From a virus: 39,333 nt of DNA. Both the position numbers and the translations under genes were made by a program. Positions 13,783 to 20,079 of the stretch are shown piece by piece (the stretch's first letter is position 1; each line of letters starts with the position of its first letter). The stretch spans positions 1 to 39,333 of IMG/VR virus record IMGVR_UViG_3300021373_000997. One strand, 5' to 3'. Under the pieces are notes generated by a model. That model worked only from the letters and a program-made list of their open reading frames with translations, was not told where the DNA came from and did not search any database.

Positions 13783-14244
13783 ATGTCTGACGCAGTAGAC
13801 AATCAGCGCTCATATCTCCGCGAGACCCCAGAAGACTTGAAGCGCGAGGCAGAAATATTAGACGCGCTCTGTCATAAGTTTAAGTGTGACTGGAAGAAGC
13901 TAGGCAACGGTGGCAAGTATCGTATTGACGCGGTACTACATCGAGGTGGGGTGGTAGATGCTTTTGCCGAAGTGAAGGATTATAAGACTGCGCTGCACTT
14001 ATACATGAACGTGCCTAAATACCTTGAGGGTATGCGTATAGCGGAAGCAACGCAGAAACCATTCCTGTTTATCATGCGATATCAAGGCAAGATCGGATAC
14101 ATTAAAGCGCATGGGGGCGGTGCATGGTCAGACGTGCAAGCCAACGTCATCATGGGTGGGGGAACGCCGCCAGGCAGGAAACCAAACCCCGACGATATCG
14201 AGCCATTAATGCAGTTCAACCCTATGGATGTTAAGTGGATCTGA
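13783..14244 (+). CDS. PD-(D/E)XK-type nuclease
   Basis: A 153-residue protein. The core GKYRIDAVL (Asp49), a 13-residue hairpin, then AFAEVKDYK (Glu63, Lys65) is the D-(X)n-ExK active site of restriction-like nucleases, metal-dependent enzymes that cut DNA. A conserved-looking helix follows (LYMNVPKYLEGMRIAEA) and strand KPFLFIMRYQG. It could be a recombination exonuclease or resolvase working with the NinB/NinG-like proteins, or a host-genome nuclease. It closes the early operon; iteron-like repeats begin right after its stop. Confidence 0.7.
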   Translation: MSDAVDNQRSYLRETPEDLKREAEILDALCHKFKCDWKKLGNGGKYRIDAVLHRGGVVDAFAEVKDYKTALHLYMNVPKYLEGMRIAEATQKPFLFIMRYQGKIGYIKAHGGGAWSDVQANVIMGGGTPPGRKPNPDDIEPLMQFNPMDVKWI

Positions 14245-14252
14245 CCGCTGCA

Positions 14253-14398
14253 TTTACTATCCCACGGTTTACTATTCCACAGTTTACTATCCCACGGTTG
14301 CTAATCGAGCCTTTACTATCCCACGCATAGGTTTTCACTCTGTAGCTAATCATCGCTTTACTATCCCACGGATACGTTTTGTATTTACTATCCCACGG
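14253..14398 (+). repeat. Iteron-like array of TTTACTATYCCACRG repeats (candidate origin)
   Basis: Six copies: 14253-14267, 14268-14282 and 14283-14297 are head-to-tail with a 15-bp period; further copies start at 14312, 14357 and 14384. Copies four and six are followed by a second conserved stretch (GGTTTYRCYCTGTAGCYAATC), so the longer unit is about 45 bp. No gene fits here. Directly repeated sites next to a replication operon are typical of phage and plasmid origins bound by an initiator; a regulatory or partition site is the alternative. Confidence 0.7.
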
Positions 14399-14424
14399 CT
14401 GGGTTTCGCCCTGTAGCCAATCGC

Positions 14425-14441
14425 TGGTCAAAATTTGACCA
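14425..14441. promoter_or_regulatory. Operator-like palindrome, distal copy
   Basis: TGGTCAAAATTTGACCA, arms of 8 bp with a single central base, a perfect inverted repeat. A near copy lies at 14659-14675. Paired palindromes around a promoter suggest binding by a dimeric repressor, possibly looping. Confidence 0.55.
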
Positions 14442-14442
14442 A

Positions 14443-14590
14443 CCCCGATTCCGCCCGATTTGCCCTCCGATCCGTCGAGCCGTCGAGGGGTTCGCCGTGG
14501 GTCGTCGGGGTGTCGGGCTGAGATCCGTCGAGGGTCTGAAGAATCGCCGTCGATCGGCTGAAAGCGAGGAAGCGCGGGGGAAGTCGCTAC
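14443..14590. other. GC-rich non-coding stretch with CCGTCGAG repeats
   Basis: Between the iteron-like array and the next promoter lies a stretch far richer in G and C than the rest of the window. GATCCGTCGAG occurs at about 14469 and 14522, with further CCGTCGAG/CCGTCGATC and GTCGGGG motifs. I find no gene with good starts. It may be a junction from acquisition of the GC-rich gene block that follows. Confidence 0.55.
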
Positions 14591-14598
14591 GAAAGTGT

Positions 14599-14629
14599 TT
14601 GCATTGGGTTTCGATTCGCGCTATATAAT
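14599..14629 (+). promoter_or_regulatory. Candidate promoter for the GC-rich gene block
   Basis: A perfect -10 TATAAT (14624-14629) with TTGCAT (14599-14604) at a long 19-bp spacing as the -35. Start expected near 14636. It would drive the six genes 14699-16753, which end at a strong terminator. Confidence 0.6.
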
Positions 14630-14658
14630 GAGCCATCAGCCACGGAGCGGGGCCGAGC

Positions 14659-14675
14659 TGGTCAAAAATTAACCA
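14659..14675. promoter_or_regulatory. Operator-like palindrome in the 5' leader
   Basis: TGGTCAAAAATTAACCA, differing from the distal copy at 14425 by two bases, located about 25 bp after the predicted start site and before ATG 14699. Binding here would act as a roadblock. The regulator is unknown. Confidence 0.5.
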
Positions 14676-14698
14676 CCCGCAAACACGGAGTAATAGAC

Positions 14699-14974
14699 AT
14701 GACTACAAACGCAATCAAGGTAATCAATCAGATCGACAGCATCGCAAGAGGTCGCGGATGCGAAGTCGAGCAAGTCGCAATATCAATAGACAAGCGCGAA
14801 GCGTCGGTTATCTTTTTCCACACCGACCGCGAAGTGTACAGCGCCCACAGCTACGGATGGTGGGACACCGAAGAGCTACCGAACAACACATATTGGGGGT
14901 CATACGATCTCAATCTCGACGGCGCTCGCCGTGTGTGGGCTGAGAAGTCTCGCCGATTCATGGAGGGTTACTAA
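14699..14974 (+). CDS. Hypothetical protein, first gene of GC-rich block
   Basis: A 91-residue protein after CACGGAG. An alpha/beta pattern: a helix with two arginines, VEQVAISIDKREASVIFFHT strands, then an aromatic YGWWDTEELPNNTYW loop and a C-terminal basic helix (RRVWAEKSRRFMEGY). Unrecognised. It overlaps the next gene by 1 nt (TAATG). Codon use is G/C-ending more than in neighbouring operons. Confidence 0.65.
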   Translation: MTTNAIKVINQIDSIARGRGCEVEQVAISIDKREASVIFFHTDREVYSAHSYGWWDTEELPNNTYWGSYDLNLDGARRVWAEKSRRFMEGY

Positions 14975-15240
14975 TGTCAGTGCCAACATTGCAAGAGATG
15001 GTGAAGAGACGCGACGACCTAAAGAACATGGGTCGCGCACTGGATGAGTTAAGCGAAGCGGTGACGGTGTTACTTAACGAGTACGAGAACGCGCTCGATG
15101 AGCAAACCGACCCGTGGTGGCCCGACTTCCAATCCGAGGCGCTGAGAAGCGCCCTCTCCAATTGGTCGATATGGGTTCCAGCTTTGCGCGCCCTCGATCA
15201 TCAAACCAATCAAGAAAGCAACGCTAACGAAGAGGCTTAA
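14974..15240 (+). CDS. Hypothetical helical protein
   Basis: An 88-residue acidic, helical protein (MVKRRDDLKNMGRALDELSEAVTVLLNEYENAL), then a Trp-rich turn (DPWWPDFQ) and a helical end. No family recognised. It is linked to the gene before by TAATG and ends 3 nt before the next ATG. Confidence 0.65.
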   Translation: MSVPTLQEMVKRRDDLKNMGRALDELSEAVTVLLNEYENALDEQTDPWWPDFQSEALRSALSNWSIWVPALRALDHQTNQESNANEEA

Positions 15241-15243
15241 GAC

Positions 15244-15612
15244 ATGAATGCACAAGCTAAGACAGACAGCTATACCCGCAACCTTGCCCACGCGGAACAG
15301 ATCGCGCACGACATCGAGCATGGCCTACCAGTCGAAGAGCATCACGACGACTTTGACCCCGACTACCCCGACGCGCTGATGTCCGCCTATGAGTGGCTAT
15401 CAGATGCGCTCGATATCGAGTACATCGTAAACAGCGACGGCACATTCAAAAGCGCCCGCGTCATGGTCGCTTATGGTGGCCCGACTATTTGGGTCGATTT
15501 CAGCCGTGGCCAAGTCGAGTTGTGGTGGTGGGGCGAGTATGCCCGCGCTGGATTCCATGAGGACGCGATGGGCATCGAAGACGCCCTCCAAGAGCTTTGG
15601 GGGTGCCTGTAA
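15244..15612 (+). CDS. Hypothetical acidic protein
   Basis: A 122-residue very acidic protein. A helical N-terminus (LAHAEQIAHDIEHGLPVEEHHDDFDPDYP) is followed by an alpha/beta part with VMVAYGGPTIWVDFSRGQVELWWWGEYA, whose strand-rich, Trp-dense character recalls small host-inhibitor or DNA-mimic proteins (resemblance only). It overlaps the next gene by TAATG. Confidence 0.65.
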   Translation: MNAQAKTDSYTRNLAHAEQIAHDIEHGLPVEEHHDDFDPDYPDALMSAYEWLSDALDIEYIVNSDGTFKSARVMVAYGGPTIWVDFSRGQVELWWWGEYARAGFHEDAMGIEDALQELWGCL

Positions 15613-16088
15613 TGTTGAAGCGAGTATTAGAACAAATGCAGTTTGAGGTAGAGGGCACGGGCGGAGGCTGTGAGGCTATGACCTTGTATCAAGATGGACA
15701 CGCTATCGTTGTGACTATCGACGCCCATACGGACTTTAGCCTTGTTGGCCCAGATCGTGAGATCACGGTGGGCATTTATCAGACGGTTAATCGCTACGGG
15801 TGGCTGTCTGAAAATATGGTGACGGGGACGGATGTCCACACACAAAGCGAGGCAATTAACGTAGTGATCGACGCCATTGACTATGTGAGCGAGCAAGCGA
15901 GGGTGTATCGCGAAAAGTACGTCAACACCCTAGCGTGTTTGTGGCACCACCTAGAGAAGCGCCACGGGCTGGGCATCGTCTCAGCCGATGAAGTCGATAT
16001 GGAGTTAATCGACTGTCAATACCGCCCCGAAATCGAAGCGTTTCGCACTCTGTGGGCGTCAATGCTGGAGGGCCGTGACAATGGTTAG
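15612..16088 (+). CDS. Hypothetical alpha/beta protein
   Basis: A 158-residue protein from ATG 15612. N-terminal half beta-rich (GHAIVVTIDAHTDFSLVGPDREITVGIYQ), C-terminal half helical with a His/Cys cluster (CLWHHLEKRHGLG). Acidic, cytoplasmic. No catalytic signature I can name. It overlaps the next gene by 8 nt. Confidence 0.65.
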   Translation: MLKRVLEQMQFEVEGTGGGCEAMTLYQDGHAIVVTIDAHTDFSLVGPDREITVGIYQTVNRYGWLSENMVTGTDVHTQSEAINVVIDAIDYVSEQARVYREKYVNTLACLWHHLEKRHGLGIVSADEVDMELIDCQYRPEIEAFRTLWASMLEGRDNG

Positions 16089-16467
16089 TTGTGACAGTTG
16101 CGGTATGCTCGATTACCGTAAGCATTTCACCCGTGTTGATGGTTACTTCTATTGCGAAAAATGCGCTCCAGGTTTGGCTGATTTACACGACGAAATCGGT
16201 TCCGTATATACGGCTGCCGAGCATCAAAACGCGACCGAAACAGTGCAAAACCAAGCGGTGTGGGTGGCTCAATATGAGTCGCCCCGCTTCCAGTTTATGG
16301 CTGTCGGTCTTGACGCTAAGTTTGCGCTGGATTCACTCGTTAACGGGCTACAGGATCACGCGACCCAGTATGAACTGTGGGGCGATTGGTTCGACGGTGA
16401 CGACATCACCCTAACCCGTCTGGAGCTAGGCCAAACCCTGAGAGATCGGGAGGTAATCCGTGTCTGA
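16081..16467 (+). CDS. Zinc-ribbon-containing hypothetical protein
   Basis: A 128-residue protein from ATG 16081 (a GTG at 16075 is also in frame). The N-terminus holds a zinc ribbon: CDSC, 16 residues, CEKC (VSCDSCGMLDYRKHF and YFYCEKCAPG). The remainder is an alpha/beta domain (WVAQYESPRFQFMAVGLDAKFALDSLVNGLQDH). Such ribbons bind nucleic acid or RNA polymerase; the specific role is unknown. Confidence 0.7.
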   Translation: MVSCDSCGMLDYRKHFTRVDGYFYCEKCAPGLADLHDEIGSVYTAAEHQNATETVQNQAVWVAQYESPRFQFMAVGLDAKFALDSLVNGLQDHATQYELWGDWFDGDDITLTRLELGQTLRDREVIRV

Positions 16468-16753
16468 ACATCAATTCTTGCGAACTGACACAGGCGCTCG
16501 ACCATTCCCCCCGCGTGAGCTACTAGAAGACGCGGTAAAGGACGTTCAGCAATACATCAACGAAAGCGCCCCCGTCCTTGCCCAGTCATGGCTGGAGGCT
16601 ATCGCCAACGGTGACGACTGGAAGGGCGACACGGGACGCCCCGACCATTACGAAATGCGGTCGGTCTACATTAGCGGGGCGGACACTGACAACGCCATGC
16701 ACTATGCGAAGATGTACTTACACAGCGTGTGCGACATCGACGACCCCGAATAA
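16460..16753 (+). CDS. Hypothetical protein, last gene of GC-rich block
   Basis: A 97-residue acidic protein from GTG 16460 with GGGAGG upstream. A helical middle (ELLEDAVKDVQQYINESAPVLAQSWLEAI), then EMRSVYISGADTDNAMHYAKMYLHSVC. No family recognised. A strong terminator follows 17 bp after the stop. Confidence 0.65.
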   Translation: MSEHQFLRTDTGARPFPPRELLEDAVKDVQQYINESAPVLAQSWLEAIANGDDWKGDTGRPDHYEMRSVYISGADTDNAMHYAKMYLHSVCDIDDPE

Positions 16754-16770
16754 CCCGATAACGTCCGTTT

Positions 16771-16795
16771 GCCCGCCTTGTGCGGGCTTTTTTTT
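16771..16795 (+). terminator. Strong Rho-independent terminator
   Basis: Hairpin GCCCGC-CTTGT-GCGGGC (16771-16787) followed by eight Ts (16788-16795). It closes the GC-rich block and insulates it from the packaging region. Confidence 0.92.
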
Positions 16796-17228
16796 GCCTA
16801 TACGAAATGCCCCAACGCTAGAAGCTCTAGAATCGCCCGCTGAGAGCGTTTAAGCCCCCCTACCCCTTACCACCGTACCCCCGAATCTTTTTTTTTGCGC
16901 CACGGCGATTCTGTGGCCTTCTACGGCTACGTCTGCCCGCTGCCTAGACCCACCGAAGCGCACACGGCGGAATCTCGCCCGCTCTCCGTCACCCGTTGCG
17001 CGTGTCGCTTCAGGTATCCCACGGGTGGCCCCACAGGTGCCCGATGCAAGGTCAAATGTCCCGCCACCCTCGCCGATCGTGCGCCCCCCTCTAGACGGCA
17101 CGGGCACCCCCTCCACTCCCCTCAAAGGTACTCCGCCCGACACTGACCACGGGTGCTGGTGCGGCGCGAACGAGCGGTAGTCACAGACTTTTCGTAAACT
17201 AATTTGCTACCATCATTAGTGTTTAGCA
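16796..17228. other. Non-coding region left of the packaging genes (candidate cosN side)
   Basis: About 430 bp with no credible gene, GC-rich with CCCC and GGG runs up to about 17185, then turning AT-rich. By analogy with lambda, in which the cut site cosN precedes the terminase-binding repeats just upstream of the small-terminase gene, the cut could lie in this region (the GGTGCGGCGCGAACG stretch near 17158 is the sort of GC-rich site expected). I cannot locate the nick positions. Confidence 0.4.
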
Positions 17229-17257
17229 CTGACAATGGTTAATATGATGATTAATAT
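17229..17257 (+). promoter_or_regulatory. Candidate late promoter
   Basis: CTGACA (17229-17234), a 17-bp spacer, TAATAT (17252-17257). Start would be near 17264, just before the repeats at 17271 and the small-terminase gene. It matches 5 of 6 and 4 of 6 consensus bases. The AT-rich surroundings could also be an IHF-type bend site. Confidence 0.5.
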
Positions 17258-17270
17258 GACGATTAGTGTT

Positions 17271-17335
17271 CGGAAAACCGCACTACTAATAGTACGGAAA
17301 ACCGAACTACTGATAGTACGGAAAACCGAACTACT
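17271..17335 (+). repeat. Three cosB-like direct repeats (small-terminase binding sites)
   Basis: Core CGGAAAACCGMACTACT at 17271-17287, 17295-17311 and 17319-17335, exact 24-bp period; copies two and three are identical and copy one has one change (C for A). Each core begins with an inverted CGG-AAAA-CCG. They lie directly upstream of the small-terminase gene, as the R sites of lambda cosB do, and 24 bp places them slightly over two helical turns apart. The third copy abuts the GGAGG of the terminase gene, so binding could also regulate its expression. Confidence 0.75.
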
Positions 17336-17344
17336 GGAGGATTG

Positions 17345-17770
17345 ATGCCAAGCACTGGTGGAGTGAAGATTGGGTCTTCATACGACGAGGCTAGAACAAG
17401 AAAAGTAAATGCGGAAGCGGAGATCGCAGAGCTAGAGCTGAAAAAGATACATGGAGAGCTGGTGAACGCTGATGATGTAGTGACAGCGTGGACAGATGTG
17501 CTCGGTTCTGTTAAATCACGTTTGTTATCTATACCGACAAAAGCTGCACCAGTTGTCGCGGCAGAAAGTAACGCTGGTCTATGTCAGACCATAATTGAAG
17601 ATTTGATAACGGAAGCATTAGACGAGCTATCTCGATATGACCCAACGATCAGCCCAACAGAAGCAACTGCTGGAGAAACTGAAGCCAGCGATGAGGGTGA
17701 TGACCCCCCCGCCAAAACTAAGCGTAAGCGAATGGGCAGACCGCGAAAGGCGGCTGGACTCGCAAAGTAG
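17345..17770 (+). CDS. Terminase small subunit (Nu1-like)
   Basis: A 141-residue DNA-packaging protein that recognises the genome end and delivers it to the large subunit. ATG 17345 follows GGAGG by 4 nt (TTG 17342 is too close). The helical block KVNAEAEIAELELKKIHGELVNADDVVTAWTDVLGSVKSRLLSIP is characteristic of Nu1-like small terminases (oligomerisation region). The C-terminus is basic and contains KRKRMGRPRKAA, an AT-hook core (GRP), likely DNA-binding. The last 134 bp are shared with the large-subunit gene in another frame. Confidence 0.85.
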   Translation: MPSTGGVKIGSSYDEARTRKVNAEAEIAELELKKIHGELVNADDVVTAWTDVLGSVKSRLLSIPTKAAPVVAAESNAGLCQTIIEDLITEALDELSRYDPTISPTEATAGETEASDEGDDPPAKTKRKRMGRPRKAAGLAK

Positions 17771-19487
17771 TGCGGAGCCTGGCAGATGGTTTACGTCGCG
17801 TGCAGAATATCAACGCGGCATCATGGACGCTTGTTCGAATCCCGACATCCAAGAAGTCGTCGTTATGGCGGGAGCGCAGCTTGGTAAGACTGAAGCTCTT
17901 CTTAATATCATTGGCTATCACATACATCAGAATCCGTGTCCTATTCTGGTGCTTCAGCCGACGTTGGAAATGGCTCAGGCGTTTTCAAAGGATCGGATTG
18001 CCTCGGGACTACTACGATCAACACCCGTACTCAAAGACAAGGTAAAAGATCCTCGTGCGCGTGACAGTGGGAACACAACCCTCCACAAAGTCTTCTCGGG
18101 CGGAGCGGTTACTATCGTGGGTGCTAATTCGCCTGCTGGCCTGGCATCAAGACCGATCCGAGTCGTTTTATGTGACGAGGTGGACAGATATCCAACGTCA
18201 GCAGGAAGCGAGGGAGATCCGATACAGCTTGCGCGGAAACGAAGCGCAACTTACTGGAACCGAAAGATCATCATGGTCTCTACTCCGACAAACAAAGGAG
18301 CATCCCGCATTGAGGATGCTTATGAGAAGTCTGACCAACGTGAATATCATGTGCCTTGCAAACATTGCCACACTCCTCAGATCCTCAAGTGGGCCAATGT
18401 AAGATGGGAAGATGACCAGCCTGAGACTGCAAAGTATGCGTGCGAAGAGTGCGGCACATTATGGGATGAGGCCGATAGAGTTTGGTCAATACGAAATGGC
18501 GATTGGGTAGCGCAGAAACCGTTCAAAGGTATTGCTGGTTTTGCTATCAACGGTCTTTGTTCGCCGTGGACACCTCTAGCGGACGGTGTACGGGACTTTT
18601 TGAGCGTTAAACGGAACCCAGAGCAGTTACGAGTGTGGACAAACACTTATCTCGGCGAGACATGGGAGGATGCTGGCGAGCAGATTGATGACTTTGAGCT
18701 AGCGGACAGAAGAGAGGAGATGTTGTCCGTTCCTGAGGAAGTCATGGTACTGACCGCTGGTGTGGACGTGCAGGACAATCGACTAGAGATGACGGTGCAA
18801 GGCTGGGGCAAAGATGATGAATCTTATGTCTTAGACCACATAACTTTGTATGGAGACCCGTCTACGCCACACCTTTGGAACGATTTAGACACTCAGCTTA
18901 ACAAGCAATACGAAACGGAGTCGGGTAGGACGCTGATGATACGTGCCGCAGCGGTTGACAGCGGTGGTCACTTCACTAACAGCGTTTATGCTTACTGCAA
19001 GAAGAATCAAGGGCGTCGAATCTTCGCAATTAAGGGGGTTGGCGGTGATGGCAAGGCAATAGCGGGTCGTCCGAGTAAAAATAACACCGTAAAGTGCCCG
19101 TTATTCCCAATTGGCGTCGATACAGTCAAAGATTTGATATTTGCACGTCTCAGGATCAAAGAAGCTGGCTCTGGGTACGTTCACTTCAACGATATCCTGC
19201 AAGACGAGTATTTTCGTCAACTAACAGCGGAAAAAGCAGTCACAAGGTTCCACAGGGGCTTTAAAAAGCGTGTTTTTGAGAAGGTAAGGCCAAGAAACGA
19301 GGCGCTCGATTGCATGGTGTACTCAATCGCCGCCTATAGTATACTCGGGGTGAATGTAAATGCTCTGGCCGATAAGATTTCAGAGCAAGATCAACCGCAA
19401 AAACAGGAAAGTGCGCCTGAAAGGAAGAAAGAGGCATTTTTGCCTCAGTATCCGAGAAAGGGCAACTTCGCAAACTCTTGGCGATGA
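17637..19487 (+). CDS. Terminase large subunit, GpA family
   Basis: A 616-residue packaging motor and nuclease, close to lambda gpA (641). N-terminus: LSVSEWADRERRLDSQSSAEPGRW, a typical GpA opening. Walker A at about 79-85 (GAQLGKT), Walker B RVVLCDEVDRYP, a motif III STPTNKGASRI, then a zinc-ribbon-like pair (CKHCH, CEECG) and a C-terminal nuclease domain (VLTAGVDVQDNRLEMTVQGWG with the first Asp; later DSGGHFT; and RNEALDCMVYS). ATG 17637 lies inside the small-subunit gene. It docks on the portal to pump DNA and cuts at cos. Confidence 0.95.
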   Translation: MTQRSAQQKQLLEKLKPAMRVMTPPPKLSVSEWADRERRLDSQSSAEPGRWFTSRAEYQRGIMDACSNPDIQEVVVMAGAQLGKTEALLNIIGYHIHQNPCPILVLQPTLEMAQAFSKDRIASGLLRSTPVLKDKVKDPRARDSGNTTLHKVFSGGAVTIVGANSPAGLASRPIRVVLCDEVDRYPTSAGSEGDPIQLARKRSATYWNRKIIMVSTPTNKGASRIEDAYEKSDQREYHVPCKHCHTPQILKWANVRWEDDQPETAKYACEECGTLWDEADRVWSIRNGDWVAQKPFKGIAGFAINGLCSPWTPLADGVRDFLSVKRNPEQLRVWTNTYLGETWEDAGEQIDDFELADRREEMLSVPEEVMVLTAGVDVQDNRLEMTVQGWGKDDESYVLDHITLYGDPSTPHLWNDLDTQLNKQYETESGRTLMIRAAAVDSGGHFTNSVYAYCKKNQGRRIFAIKGVGGDGKAIAGRPSKNNTVKCPLFPIGVDTVKDLIFARLRIKEAGSGYVHFNDILQDEYFRQLTAEKAVTRFHRGFKKRVFEKVRPRNEALDCMVYSIAAYSILGVNVNALADKISEQDQPQKQESAPERKKEAFLPQYPRKGNFANSWR

Positions 19488-19493
19488 TGGGCT

Positions 19494-20078
19494 ATGGCAA
19501 ACTTATTCGACGCTGCAAATGCTCCAGAAGGTGAACCCGAAGAGATAGTTGTAGGCGACTTTGTTCAATGGAAGCGCTCAGATCTTGTAGCTGACTATCC
19601 TCCAGCAACACATTCAGCAGAATATGTGGCCAGAATTACTGGTGGTGGGAGTTCTGAGCATAAAATCGCTGCTACTGAAGATCCAAATTACTATTTGTTC
19701 ACTATTACGTCAGCAGAAAGCGATACATTTCTGCCTGGCAAATATCATTGGCAGCTTGAAATCACTCAAACCAGCTCAGGGAATCGAATTGCCATCGATA
19801 TTGGCGATTTTGAGTTCATTCCTGATATGGACAACAACCAAGCTGATCCGCGTATACACGCAGAGATCATGGTTGGGAAGATAGAGTCGCTTTTGCAAGG
19901 GAAAGCAGACTCTGACGTATCGTCGTATTCGATTGCTGGTCGTTCGCTAACAAAAATGTCGTTTTCGGAGCTTGTTGAGGCTCGTGATTACTATCGCAAA
20001 GAGATTGTAAAGCACGAACATGACGCTCGCATCAAAAGAGGCAAGAAAAACGGCGCAACCATACAGGTAAGGTTCTGA
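19494..20078 (+). CDS. Head-tail joining protein: gpW-like domain fused to an N-terminal beta domain
   Basis: A 194-residue protein between terminase and portal, the position of gpW in lambda. The C-terminal 75 residues (EIMVGKIESLLQGKADSDVSSYSIAGRSLTKMSFSELVEARDYYRKEI, ending in a basic RIKRGKKNG) match the helix-strand-helix of gpW (68 residues). An additional N-terminal domain (about 18-110, VGDFVQWKRSDL...YHWQLEITQT...) has the strand pattern of BppU-like/immunoglobulin domains. gpW stabilises DNA-filled heads and receives the tail; the extra domain is an unusual fusion. Confidence 0.75.
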   Translation: MANLFDAANAPEGEPEEIVVGDFVQWKRSDLVADYPPATHSAEYVARITGGGSSEHKIAATEDPNYYLFTITSAESDTFLPGKYHWQLEITQTSSGNRIAIDIGDFEFIPDMDNNQADPRIHAEIMVGKIESLLQGKADSDVSSYSIAGRSLTKMSFSELVEARDYYRKEIVKHEHDARIKRGKKNGATIQVRF

Positions 20079-20079
20079 T

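Noticed and set aside
14253-14398. CRISPR-like array
   Set aside because: Repeats are only 15 bp, three are head-to-tail without spacers, and there are no cas genes.
14228-14416. Open frame of 62 codons through the iteron-like repeats, with repeated YYPTVYYSTV
   Set aside because: The peptide repeats only reflect the DNA repeats; the DNA period and flanks look like binding sites and no start signal is convincing.
16895-17146. Open frame of 83 codons on the + strand in the non-coding region
   Set aside because: GC-rich sequence keeps frames open; the translation is Arg/Pro/Cys-rich without pattern and there is no ribosome binding site.
17833-17853. tRNA-like T-loop string GTTCGAATCC
   Set aside because: It lies in the terminase large-subunit reading frame and no matching acceptor, D-arm or anticodon arm is found around it.
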